A stretch of 64,000 bases of DNA from Dicyema japonicum (Eukaryota; Dicyemida; Rhombozoa; Dicyemidae). A model generated the notes under the pieces. The model was not told where the DNA came from. It worked only from the letters and a program-made list of their open reading frames with translations, and searched no databases. The stretch lies in contig RDEW01000005.1 in the NCBI GenBank assembly GCA_011109175.1, positions 1,046,643-1,110,642 on the forward strand, in the 5' to 3' direction. Positions 47,684-58,849 of the stretch are shown one piece after another (the stretch's first letter is position 1; each line of letters begins with the position of its first letter). The position numbers and the translations under genes were made by a program.

Positions 47684-48335
47684 TTAAGAAGGTATCCTTT
47701 GATAAATCATATCTAAAGTAGATTTAGGCAAATCAAATTGAGAAGATTCCTAAACTCAATAAATAACAAAACCTCCAAAAATTTAGCTTTCTGTCCGTAA
47801 TCACTAAAATATCCATTAATTCTGCAGGCTAAATGTGATTCTATGATTTGTTTATCATTCATATTCAATTTGGAGAAAATTAGTTTATTACTACGAAGAA
47901 AATATTTTTGATGATAACTATAATAAATACAAAAATAAACTTTTCAGCGATGTAAAAATATTCGGCAGGTTTTACAATTGTTGTGACTGGTCCCACACGC
48001 TGAGTCTTTGACTCTATTGCTTGAGCATATTGAGTGTCATCACACGTAAAAATGGCTGACATGTATTGATTTGTCCTCTTAACTGAAAAATCATGATTTT
48101 CCCAAAACGTATTCAAAAGTTGAGAGTAACTAACGACATTAGGGTCAAATTCAATTTCAATCGTTTCAGTATGATCTCCTCTATGTTTTAATATAATAAT
48201 ATACAAATCTTTGTAAGTCGGATTAGTAGTTGTACCGCCCGTAAATCCTACTCTAGTCCTAACTACACCGGAGACACATCCAAAGAGTGCCTCCGGAAAC
48301 CAAAATCAGGCCATACCAAATAATGCCTTACTCAT
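47684..48335 (-). CDS. MSRA: Peptide methionine sulfoxide reductase A, selenoprotein
   Basis: MsrA repairs methionine-S-sulfoxide in proteins. Four exons joined over introns 48181-48204, 47918-47940 and 47750-47772 give 193 codons from ATG 48335 to TAA 47684. Seen in order are ALFGMA-TGA-FWFPEALFG, VRTRVGFTGGTTTNPTYKDL, GDHTETIEIEFDP, LLNTFWENHD, NQYMSAIF and AENYHQKYFLR. The TGA (48308-48306) stands exactly where the family has its catalytic cysteine (GCFW). The frame is otherwise open, and a SECIS follows the stop, so the residue is most likely selenocysteine. Selenocysteine MsrA is known from green algae and some invertebrates. The alternative, a nonsense mutation, would not explain the SECIS. 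Confidence 0.92.
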
Positions 48336-48489
48336 TATAACTTTGTGGTTATTTATTTATTTATATAATTATAATAATTATTATAATTATTTTTTTATAA
48401 AATATATTTATTTTTAAGTATTTCTAAATATTCTTCTAAAATGCATCTCTTATGCATGCGGTATATGGGGTCCACTCATCTCTTGGACG

Positions 48490-48775
48490 AATGTCTTGAA
48501 GATCGAGGCTAGCCGGAGAAGAGCCTCCAAATTCACGGAACGCTGGATTTCTGGAGAATTCCAGCCACCAATGCCTCTTGAAACCTTGATAAGAATGAAC
48601 CACGGATCGCGCCATCGTGACTGCGAAGGTCCAGTCACTCGACCGATAAGTGCTTGTGCAGGGACGAGGGAGGAGCATCGGGCCAAGATGAGGTCTCTGT
48701 TGGGATCACGTGATTAGTTAGTTTGTGTGACCGTGGTCTCTGGTGTTGTTATTATTATTATTATTAAAGTTCCAC
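48490..48775 (+). mobile_element. LINE 3' end, tail family B
   Basis: One frame ends in CAGTREEHRAKMRSLLGSRD plus a stop at about 48714, followed by an (ATT)n tail (48749-48765). It is the same family as 10340-10660. Confidence 0.55.
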
Positions 48776-51089
48776 CACATTCATGTACCCATTTAATTTG
48801 ATCACATAATTAGTTGTATTTAATGCTTTCTTTGTATTTTTGGGATTAAATATATTCATTAAAAGTAATTCACTAAGCTAATCAATACTATGCTAATCCC
48901 TTTCCGATTTATTTAATTGTTTCCAGGTTTCATCAGAAGTAAAATTTTTATAGATGGAGTACTTAGTTTATCCTTTAGTAATGACGAGTCCCCTGTTACT
49001 AATTAATATAGTGAGACATTTATTTAGGACCTATTAACTAATGAACCCAATAAAAGCCAGTAATAATGGAGCTCCAGGAGCTGTTTACCACGATTAAAGT
49101 CATTCAAATGTTCCTAAATATTGTCTCAATTTGATTGCCTGGCCCATCTAAATCTCTGCATGGGAATCATCGACAAAGTGAATAATGAAGGCAAAGTCTA
49201 CTGGTGTCTAGAATTCTCTGAGATACACAAGAATGTTTTTAAGCACATGTACTTTAATGATAAGTTTAATCCAATTAACTCTGGAAATCTGAGGGCTTAG
49301 TCAAGTCTAAATAAAATAGCTCTGACACTCAATCGATCAGGAAGGAAAGCTGAAAGATTAAATCCGAAATGGAAAAGGAGTTGTAGCTGCAATCAACGCC
49401 AAACTCCAGAACTATATTAACCCTTTCCTGCCTACTAATTTATGGTGTTTTCTCCGACCTATTCCAAAAACGATTGGATCCAGTATATGAAGGAAACCTA
49501 AGCTGAATTTTCAACTAACAAATCACAAAATTTATCAATCAGAAAGGAAATCAAAAGTTTCTCGATGCAATAATAGATACTTTGTACCAAAATGATATGG
49601 AAAAGGGGAAGAAGAAGAGTATGGGAGAATCTTAGTTTACATGAAATAGAGATTATGGAAAAAACCTAAAATGGATGTATTATGGACAAAACATTCAAAC
49701 GAACGGGAGATACAGAGAGAACGAGAATATTGATTTTGAAACTGAAATCGTATGCTTCTCATTGGCAGTTGCGAGAAACAGGGGAGGATGGAAAGCGACT
49801 TACAGCGTGTATCCTGAAATGCATGGCAAAAGTGGAATCTCAAATTAATTAACTTTTTTGGTTCCAGGGACATTGCTATTAATAATAATGCTTCTCATTC
49901 TGGGTGATATCTGGGGAAACAGGAGAGAAGAGAGATCACAATTACAACGAACAAGATAGTTCGAAGGCAGAATATACGAAAGTGGAGTTATAATGATAAT
50001 CACTTGAGGTCCCGAAAATTTGCCATGGGTTAAAAAGTAGGGGATACTAAACCATTGAAGCAACCATCATAATAGAAATAATCAAACTTCAGCGTGAATA
50101 AACGTGAAAAGGTCTATATGAATCGATGGATCTTATTTACCACCAACTTGGAAGGGGATTGGTATATGCATTCATAAAATTGTGTGAATGTTTCCCCAAT
50201 TCTTCTGAGATCTGTAGAAGGCTCGTCATTGTCTAAGTAAAACAGGCACTCAATCTCAAAATGAAGATATTAAAAGAAATAATGGTTCTTGTCTAATTGA
50301 TAAATATATGATAATTATTCGTAAACGAATAAATAAAAAATACTTAATTTAAAAAAAATTATCATTGATTTTGTTGCAGGAAAGTAGCGGTCATCAACTA
50401 GATAAGTACCGAAATAATTAATCTAACAAAGTTACACTCAGTCAACTTTAATTGTTTGAATGATACTAATTTCGATGCAGCCGAGTCTCCCTGTTGGTTA
50501 CTATAGGGGAACAATCTACTCTATTAGAGGTATTGTTATATCTGCCTAATGATTGCAGACTATTTTTACAGATTGCCTTAGACGAAAATCGTTAATTATT
50601 CGGTCTTTAGCGGAGGAGAAATTTTCTAGAGCGTTCTATGGAGGTCATTACGGTTGTACAAATTTGCATATAGTTAGTTGATTTTAGTTAAAGGACTCAG
50701 TGGTTGAGACTTAAGCATGCATTTGATCAATTAATGACCAAATCCTTGTCTCCCAGTGTAGATAATCAATAGGGGATAGATCGTAAACAGACCCTTTTAG
50801 TTCTCAAGTTGAGTTTTGCGTTTACTGTATTTTTTGTAGGGGAATAAATTGTATTCATGGAACCCAACTTGGAAAAGCATAATTAAACTTTGTCCCGATG
50901 AATTACTTGTATAAAAGGAGGAGATATTTTTAGATGAGCTATTCGAGTGACCTGCTACTGCTGGAGGAACAGTTGGACTGATTTGTGAGGAACTCAGTTT
51001 TGTAGGAAGCGAAAAGAGAATAGCAATTATAACCATATTGATTATATAATCTGTCCTCCATGATCCAGATGGAAGAATAATTATATAGT
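48776..51089. other. Intergenic, unassigned
   Basis: 2.3 kb without a recognisable gene or RNA. Fragmentary frames on both strands may be retroelement debris. None carries a named motif. Confidence 0.35.
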
Positions 51090-51730
51090 CTGTCCTTCAT
51101 CCTGCCGAAAAAGTGGAGGCTGTAGCTTCTCATTTTGAAAATTTCATCAGAGAAGTCAATAAAAAATTCAAAGATGTACACTCTACTGGAAACGATGATA
51201 TTAACTTCAAAACCTGGGAGTCTACGTCTGATATAAAGTGGTGTCATAGATGGCATAGCAAATTCAGAAGAGATTTCGAGGTGCCACAAATATTCTTAAC
51301 TAAATCAGTAAAAGGATAGGAAAATGTTCTGCTAGTCTCCCCCTTCTTCCCAGAATTTATGACGTTTTTGTGAAGTCGGTCCTCTCCAAAAATTCGGACA
51401 AATAGGGAATTTGTAAAATCGAAGAGAAGAGGCTCGAATCATACCGTAAAAATCGATTTTTCTTAGGAGTGAAAAAGCCAATGCATTTGAGGAAGGAAGC
51501 ATTATATGTTAGATGCTCCACGAGACCAATAAGTATGTTAATAACAGAGGCACGTTGAAATATATTTGGTAATATTCAAAAAATGGACCAAAGAATGCCA
51601 GAAAATGTCATAACTCAAAATTTGAGGACAAATTTCACGAACATCTACGCACAACGCTTCCTAAAGGTCTCAATAGTGATCTGAGGCAGGTAAAGAAAAT
51701 ATCGAGAAACGGATAAGACATTAGTGATCT
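51090..51730 (+). mobile_element. LINE C-terminal remnant
   Basis: The plus strand reads KNRFFLGVKKPMHLRKEALY, CSTRPISML and MDQRMPENVI in changing frames. This matches in order the C-terminal module of the fragment at 12440-13130. It is heavily decayed. Confidence 0.45.
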
Positions 51731-51889
51731 GTGAGTCTTGGGTCGAATAGAAATGAGTAAAAGTAATCAGTGAACAGGACATGAATAAAATTATAACTTA
51801 TTGACATGCTCAACCATTACCATGGGAAGGCGAGAGTAATAATAATAACAGCCTTTTCACGAGAGCCATATTATTTATAGCTCCGCATA

Positions 51890-52055
51890 GGCAGGACACA
51901 CACTTTATATAAGTAAAGAACAGTTAATTTTAACTAATCGTAGAACCAAGGAATGATCTTCACTTCTTTTTTTCATGTGTGTGGGCCCTTTCTAGACAAT
52001 CCAGTTCCGCAGTGAGAGTCCACTGATGACGGCGTCACTCGTCAAGCCTAATAAT
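51890..52055 (-). mobile_element. SINE family 2 fragment
   Basis: It shares ACACACTTTAT, AAAGAACAGTTA and AGTTCCGCAGTGA words with 13540 and 25240. It ends about 100 bp upstream of the CTR9 start. Confidence 0.55.
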
Positions 52056-52162
52056 CAATGAAAAATGTTATAAAACTGGTTATCTTTGATCTTTTTTAAA
52101 TATTTTTATTAAAAAAATATTTTAAAATTTTAATATTAATATTTAAAAATCAATTTAGAGCT

Positions 52163-54237
52163 ATGTTGAACAATATAGTCGAAATACCAATTAGAGGATC
52201 AGACGAAGTAATTTTATAAAATAATGCTAGATAATCGAAGTTGACTGTTCAAACCTCCCCTTTTACACAGAAATTATCAATATAATGCAACAAGAACGAA
52301 TACCTCTTTACTCTGCTTATGAACTCGGGGTAATCATCTCATAACACACATAGCTGGCGTACTATCGAGTCAAAGACTTTGATGGCTTTGAATCGATAAT
52401 GTCCTCTAGTGAGAATCTCTGCGACTCGCAATACGAAGGATCAGATCGTGATCTGATGCACATTCTCGACTGTCTGGCGATCTTCTATACAAGAAAGGGC
52501 CAAAAATGTAGTGACGAGTCTTCGAAGCGTTTATTTTTTGAGAAGGCCACCACCATTTACACAAAAACTGACAGAATGGCTACCTACGACCAGGTAGTCT
52601 TACACGTCTCAGCTATAGTTGCATCTACTTGCACGTGCCTTCTTCTATCTGCACCATGGAGGAGCCGTTCAGCAGGCTGAGGAACAATTCGACTTTATTA
52701 TCAGCAAAGTTAGTGTTTTGGTAAGCCAAGGATCCTTACTGCATTCCCGCTCTGCTTGGGAAGGCCAACATCGTCTTCAACAGGAAGGAGTATAAACGGG
52801 CACTAAAATGCTACTCGGACGCGTTGAGGGCTAATCCGAAGGGTCCCCCTTCTATTCGATTGGGTATCGGATTGTGCTACCTTAAATTGGGGAACATGGA
52901 TAAAGCAAGGTTGGGGTTTTACTTGAGTGAAGGATGGCCTTTGGAAGGACTCTCAAATTGGATAGTAGTTGTGTCGGCGCTCTTGTTGGCATGGCTTTGT
53001 TCGAGTTGAACACCAAAGTTGGGGTTTCTGTCAAGAACGGGACAGAACTGCTGTCAGCTGCTTATGGGATAGACCCAAACAATCCAATGGTGCTCAACCA
53101 TCTAGCCAACCATTTCTTCTACCGAAAGGACTACGCCAAAGTGAAGCCTCTTGCACAGCACGCCTTCAACAAGGCAGTCCATGAGGGAATGAAGATGGAA
53201 AGTTTGTACCATATTGCCCGTTATCACCACGCTATGGTTGGTTGTTGTGATATTGTAGGGAAACTACGAGTCTGCCTTCATCTACTACTTTCAATGCACT
53301 CAACACGCATCCCAGACTTTCATCCTTCCCTATTATGGACTGGGACAGATATATCTGTGGAAGAATGATAGAGAGAGAATGTTGGCAACTCACTCAATTG
53401 TAGGCCATTGGAGCCTTCAAACGGGTGTTGGAGACATTACCAAACAACTACGAGACTTTGAAGGTCCTCGGTTGCATGTATGCCACATCAAACAACACTG
53501 ACGACAGAAACAAGGCCAAAGTGGGAGAGATTTAACAATTTAGGAATATCTTGGTAAGGTGACTTCAATGCAGCCAGATGACGTCGAGGCTTGGATAGAA
53601 TTCTCCCAAATTCTGGAACATTCTGACCCTCAGGTTTTTTGTCATACTTATTAGACAGAAATCCTACGAGGCATACAAGAACGCTTCACATATCCTCGAA
53701 AAGAATATGAATGATGTTCCACCAGAAATCCTCAACAACATTGGAGCTCTCTCCTTTAAATTAAACAAACTGAAAGATGCTGAGGTAAGCCTATTCCTAA
53801 TAGCAGAAATACTTGGAGATTGCATTAGAAGGTTGTATGCGAGATCTTGCCAAAAACGAAACTTACTACACCATGATATCAGTTACAGTAAAGTACAACA
53901 TTGGACGAGTACATGAGGCCCTTTACGACAGCGAACGGGCACAACAGATTTACTTGCAGATTCTTGAGACTCAACCTAAATATATTGACTGTATTGTATA
54001 TGAGGGATGTTAGGTCATTTCCGACTGTTCAGTATAATGCAGAGTATTGGGAAACATGAACTTGCTGACGACCACCTCAAACGAGTTTTATCGATAGACA
54101 AGGTTTGGAGTTACATGATATGGTAGAACAATTGTGATGCCAACCAAATGTGGATGCCATGGTTTATACTGACCTTACCCCTCACTCTTATTTCTGGATC
54201 TGTGGACGTTAAGGAGGATATTTCCTTAATGATCTAA
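52163..54237 (+). CDS. CTR9: CTR9 homologue (Paf1 complex TPR subunit), N-terminal half only
   Basis: CTR9 is the TPR scaffold of the Paf1 transcription elongation complex. Thirteen exons yield about 597 codons. The start is [13 protein letters not shown], like the family's IEIPLRDTDE opening. TPR blocks follow in the expected order: [132 protein letters not shown]. The introns are 52208-52230, 52330-52353, 52594-52618, 52709-52730, 52910-52932, 53237-53258, about 53379-53403 (odd borders), 53521-53543, 53634-53658, 53785-53806, 53991-54013 and 54103-54126. Homology ends near 54155, and a stop follows at 54235. The second half of the usual roughly 1100-residue protein is absent, so this is truncated, partial or a pseudogene. 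Confidence 0.9.
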
Positions 54238-54959
54238 ATGACCGAATTAATCTGAAATCTCATTAAGATATGTTTTTGAAAAAGAAAGAGTTTTTTGAGA
54301 GCAATATGATGCTAGAAGGTCTGCTTCAAGATGACTAGAAATTATTCAACAAATGATTGTTTGAATGTATATTCATGAGATAAAATTAGCAACCTTCTGA
54401 CTACGAAGCAGTGAGAATAGCTGCCTCGCTCTGTCTTAACCTTAATTTTGTGTTAAATGAAAATATCCTCGAGGACGGTGGATCAATGGTTATCATCTTT
54501 TAAGCTGATTTATGGCTGTTCTTATACATGATGTCGCAACTTGACATTAAAAATGCATTTTCTATGCTGGCCACAACTAGTTTTTTTTGCGATGGCAACG
54601 CTTCGAAGGGATAACAATATTCCCATTCGATAATGGTGGAAACATGGTTTGGTGCGTTACACGTGTTAAAAACACTCTCCAACAAATTTGGCTGATATTC
54701 AGTTAATGACGACGAAGATCATTAATATCGCCTAGGATCTCGTGGGACTGATTGTTTCGAGATTGTATTTTGCAAGGTAAAATACCTGGCTATTGAAGTC
54801 GCTCAATGTAATAATTAATTTTACTAATTGAAGTTATGATTTGCTAAAATGCCGACAATTAAAAATTCACGGGACCATACTGCAGGGAGATTCTTTTATC
54901 TCGTGATGCGTTCGGTTAACTCATGATTCTAATAATGAACAAAGGAAAACCCTCAATCC
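54238..54959. other. Sequence after the CTR9 break, unassigned
   Basis: No continuing CTR9 homology in any frame that I could detect. A minus-strand frame (54500-54682) has no named motif. Confidence 0.4.
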
Positions 54960-55340
54960 TAAAAATGACTTACGACAGGCAGCTTAATTTTACCAAAAAA
55001 GTTCCATGCCAAAAAAGTTCTCGCCAAAGGACTGCAGAAGATAAATGTCACACGGGCTCTTAGCCAGAAGACCCCAGTAAATATAAATGAAACAATCGGA
55101 ATTATATATCGTCAGACAATCGCAGAGAACCGAGTTTCCGCGTCACCGACATATTACACTTCCGAAACACTTGATGTAGTTTTAAATCTTATGAAAAAAG
55201 TATAAAAAGTGGAAACGATTTGGACAAGTTGAGAAAACTGTCGTACGATCGAAAAAATTTGAAGAAGTTAGTTCGAAAGATTGTCTCGAGTGCTGCACGA
55301 GTGCACTTTCATGCCATAGAGTTGCAACCTGAAAAATAAA
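54960..55340 (+). mobile_element. LINE C-terminal tail fragment
   Basis: About 55215-55305 reads DLDKLRKLSYDRKNLKKLVR and IVSSAARV, nearly the same as the end of the element at 12452-12550. Upstream pieces are in other frames. Confidence 0.6.
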
Positions 55341-56159
55341 CAGCAGCGTATCGTCCTTTACTGTCCCTGTTGCAACAAACTCTGATAGTCCATCTAATCG
55401 TCTCCCCCTCTAAGACAACTCAAAATCTCTGTCTCCGTTGAATGTTCAATGGTTGTCAGGGAAATCGGTAAAAAACTTAACTACTGGACTAAAAATCACC
55501 GAATTTACATATGAAAGCAAATCTAACAAAAACACCAGAAACTAATCGTCATTCAACAAAAACTCCAGTTTCTCAATACAATTTTCAAGGTCCATATATG
55601 ATCATTATTATCCCTTAGTTCAAGACAACCTGGTGACCACAAAGACAACCTGAGAGGCTATTTCCACCACCTCATTTACTTCATTGTCAGAAGGGTGGCA
55701 TTCTGTAGTATATATGTCGCCTTCTTTATCACACGGGAGGGCCATGTGATTGAGGATCGTAAAATTGACGTAATTAAGTTCTTAGGCGAGACAGAATTGT
55801 ACAAATGATGTAAAAATGAAGTCGTTCCTAGACAGTCGACCCACTAATCATTGATTTTGCGGCATTAGTCCAGTCCTTCTCGGAAATGGTTGATTTTGCG
55901 GCATTAGTCCAGTCTTTCTCGGAAATGGTCTTATTCTGTTACTTTGATTAAGTACCTCTTTTCTAAAGAGGAGTAAGTTATTTTTCTGGTTATCGAGTTC
56001 TTCTATCGTTATTTGAACCACTATTAGGGTAAGAATTCGAATTTACCTCCTTTCATGAGATCTATGGGGATAAATCCAAAGAACTTATGTTTATATATAT
56101 TAAAGTTGTCATAAAATTTCGATTAATGAAAAGACAACAAAAGACTATAATTTATTTTT
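55341..56159. other. Intergenic with a 39-bp tandem duplication
   Basis: 55851-55928 consists of two adjacent 39-bp copies (TGATTTTGCGGCATTAGTCC...) differing by one base. Otherwise nothing is recognised. Confidence 0.6.
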
Positions 56160-56560
56160 ATTTTATTTTAATAACCCCGGGAACACAGAGAAAGACAAAA
56201 GAGTCAAACATTTAGGTGATCCCAGTCCTCGCTATCAATTGTGCCATTCGACGTCTGTGATCTTTTATTGTCCCCACTGCTTTCCGGAAGAGCCTTCTCT
56301 CGGTCTGGCAGAGGAATCCGATCGGGGAGGGGAATTTCTTATCCAATCGGTTATCTCTTGCCATGGAAAGGATCAGGCGAAGCGGGTTTCCATCTTCCTC
56401 ACAGACACGAAGAAATCCGGAGCCACGACTACGGATCTTAGCTTCCATGAGTAGTGGGTCGACTGTTGATCCATTACGTGGGCAAAGCATACTGATTGTT
56501 TTCTGGTGTATTGAGTTGACTCTTTGGACCATAGACTCCGATAGCGCGAATCTCCATGTA
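56160..56560 (-). mobile_element. LINE 3' end, tail family A
   Basis: The minus strand keeps an open frame of 106 codons (56532-56212), with RSRGSGFLRVCEEDGNPLRL and ending RMAQLIARTGIT, followed by a poly-A/TAAA tail near 56170. It is the best preserved of the tail A copies. Confidence 0.7.
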
Positions 56561-57003
56561 AAAAGGCATACTCAACGACTGTTCAAAATTTGCGTCACTT
56601 AAATTTTCATATTTCATCTTTAATAAATAACAATGTGATTACATTATTATTTATTTTATACAATAATATATTTTTCGTTCTAGTGGTGGTGTAGAACGAA
56701 AAATATAGTATGTCTGTTTTCACCAGTTTGCTAACAAATCCTTAGGGCCTTCTTACAGAGAATATTGAAGATAGAAACAAATTAGAAGTGAGAAATATAT
56801 CTTAAGGAATACATGATGTTAATGGAACTAGCATAAGATCTACTGTGGGAAATGTTCCTGCTCATCGGCTGTCCTTCAAAGCATTAATCACTAAGAGTCG
56901 ATCAGGTGACAGGATCAAGTGGATCTCAATGGTTGTCAACTATGCGAAAAGGATATTCGGGAGTTTTTTTTGGTTGAGATGGTGACATGCCTCTCTTGCA
57001 CAT

Positions 57004-57500
57004 ATGTCTGCAAAGGATTCAGAACAATTTAATGACCTGACTATCCTAACCTTCAATGTCAGAGGCGTGAATAACGTGGCTAAGAGGCAGCTTCTATTTT
57101 CCGATGTTGAGAAATACCGGGATTCTGTATGCTGCCTGCAGGAGACTAAAATAAAAAATGGACTCGATGAATCACATGCAAATTACAGGTTACTATTGCT
57201 TCCTTTGAAATCGAGGCATTATGGACAAGGCTTTGCCATACAAAAGGACTATATTCCCAGAGTATATGGTTACTGGCAATGACAGAATCAGTGTCTTACA
57301 AATACGTACAAGATCAAGCAGAAATTCGAGGAGACTAATCACAATTGTCAACGTTTACGCACCACTGGATTGTCTAAAAGGACACACACCTAGAAAAAGA
57401 AAACAAAAAGTGAAGAGCATTTCTTGGTTCTCCCTCTACGATTAGTTATGATAACTGTTCTTTGCTTAAAATAAAGTGTGTGTTCTGCCTGTGGAGATGT
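57004..57500 (+). mobile_element. APE-type endonuclease fragment joined to SINE family 2 tail
   Basis: 57004-57280 encodes an endonuclease N-terminus (LTILTFNVRGVNNVAKRQLL, CCLQETKI), continuing in another frame as NDRISVLQI ... IVNVYAP to about 57365. At that point the sequence passes into the family-2 repeat (GAAGAGCATTTCTTGGTTC ... CTTAAAATAAAGTGTGTG). It is a truncated chimera. The endonuclease differs in type from the 31.3-kb element. Confidence 0.7.
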
Positions 57501-57839
57501 TAATTCTATGAAAATGAAATTGTGTCAGTTAAAGCATGGATTGCGTGTTCTGGATCAAACGTCGTCGTGTTGAAAATCGTGGACATAATCTTCGAAAAGT
57601 TGCTAACAAATTCAGATATATCTCAGGATTGACACCGAATTTCTGTCTCAAGCTCTCTAATAAGGAGAAAACCGCTATTGAAGTATGTATTCTATATCTC
57701 TGAAAAGATTGTTTTGAAATAAAGGACTTTCACAAAGAATCGCCTTTAGTCTGAATTTTAACATTTTTATGGTGGATTCCCTGCACTCAAAATTGAGAAA
57801 AAGGAGCTTTCGTAAAAAAATACTTCAAGAATTCATTAG

Positions 57840-58130
57840 CTTTATTGACGGTTGTGAAACAACAATATCATCCGCGTAGGACCGTAATGTGTCGTCATCT
57901 TGTTGAATTGTTAAGTCATTCGTAATTAGATTGCATAAAACTGGAGATAATGGGGAACCCTAAGGAACGGTTGTGAAACAACAATTTTATCCGCGTAGGA
58001 CCGTAATGTGTCGTCAACTTGTTGAATTTTTAAATCATTCGTAATTAGATTGCATAAAACTGGAGATAATGGGGAACCCTAAGGAACCTCGTTTGGTAAT
58101 AATAGTCTGCATGAGGAACATCGATTACCC
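57840..58130 (-). mobile_element. LINE reverse transcriptase palm fragment with internal duplication
   Basis: On the minus strand the block PNEVP-stop-GSPLSPVLCNLI, then DDDTLRSYADDIVVSQP, appears twice in tandem (57966-58085 and 57847-57965, period 119 bp). The stop TAG replaces the glutamine of the usual VPQG motif. The duplication is younger than most of the decay, since the copies differ at only a few bases. Confidence 0.7.
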
Positions 58131-58139
58131 TGGCGGATC

Positions 58140-58320
58140 AGGTTAATGAGTTTATCAGGTTAATCGGGCAGCTGTAAAGAAGCAAGAGGGTGAACCTAGA
58201 ATGACGCGATGGCTTTTCCAAAACATTGTGCTCGAGATTATGAAAGGTATCTCCCATCGCGTGTTCAATATTTCCAGGTCATAATGGAGACCTCATAACA
58301 ACTTTAATTTTAACTTACTT
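58140..58320 (+). repeat. Interspersed repeat C
   Basis: Copy of the element at 11630-11830, sharing GAGTTTATCAGGTTAATCGG and AACCTAGAATGACGCGATGG. Confidence 0.6.
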
Positions 58321-58358
58321 TTTAATAAAATATCTTAATTTCACTTACTATTAGCACT

Positions 58359-58590
58359 TTGATGATTTTGTTAACCAATCGCTTCCGCCCCCTTTATTGG
58401 ACTCCAAATATTTCACTAGGATTAAAGTTGGATACTCTCTTTACATTCGGCGAACACTTCAATGACATTATAACCAGCATATTGAAAATTATGTCCCGAT
58501 CACCAATTGGGCACAACACCTTCTTACTACTGAAAATTTACAGACGATACATACTGCCAGCAATCGATTACGCATGTCCTTTCTGAAGCT
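58359..58590 (+). mobile_element. LINE RT thumb fragment
   Basis: Reads LGLKLDTLFTFGEHFND ... RRYILPAIDYACPF, the post-palm region of a non-LTR reverse transcriptase. No flanking parts in frame. Confidence 0.55.
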
Positions 58591-58849
58591 GATACCTGAA
58601 TCGTCGTCTCAAAAATCTCAAAAATTAGAAGCCGCACAACTTGCTGCCCTTGAAAATAATTAATAAGAAAACTGTGAAAAACGTAATGAATCTTAAAGAA
58701 CATCTAAGGTAAAGAGTGAAGTTATTTCTACAGGGCTGGATTTTGTGTTATGATCCAATTAACTTTATTCAGTCCCCTAGATTGCAGATAGTTTCAATGA
58801 GGAGGATAGTGAAATCTGCATTTCCCATGAAGGATTGCATACGTCATCG

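Noticed and set aside
48181-48335. MsrA starting inside the first intron, as the longest uninterrupted frame suggests
   Set aside because: The frame reads through a 24-bp intron without stop. Removing it joins TYKDL to GDHTETIE, and the true start lies upstream at 48335 before the TGA.
53018-53035. An 18-bp GT...AG stretch inside CTR9 exon 6 that looks like an ultra-short intron
   Set aside because: It encodes the residues before KNG that align without a gap to the family, so it is coding.
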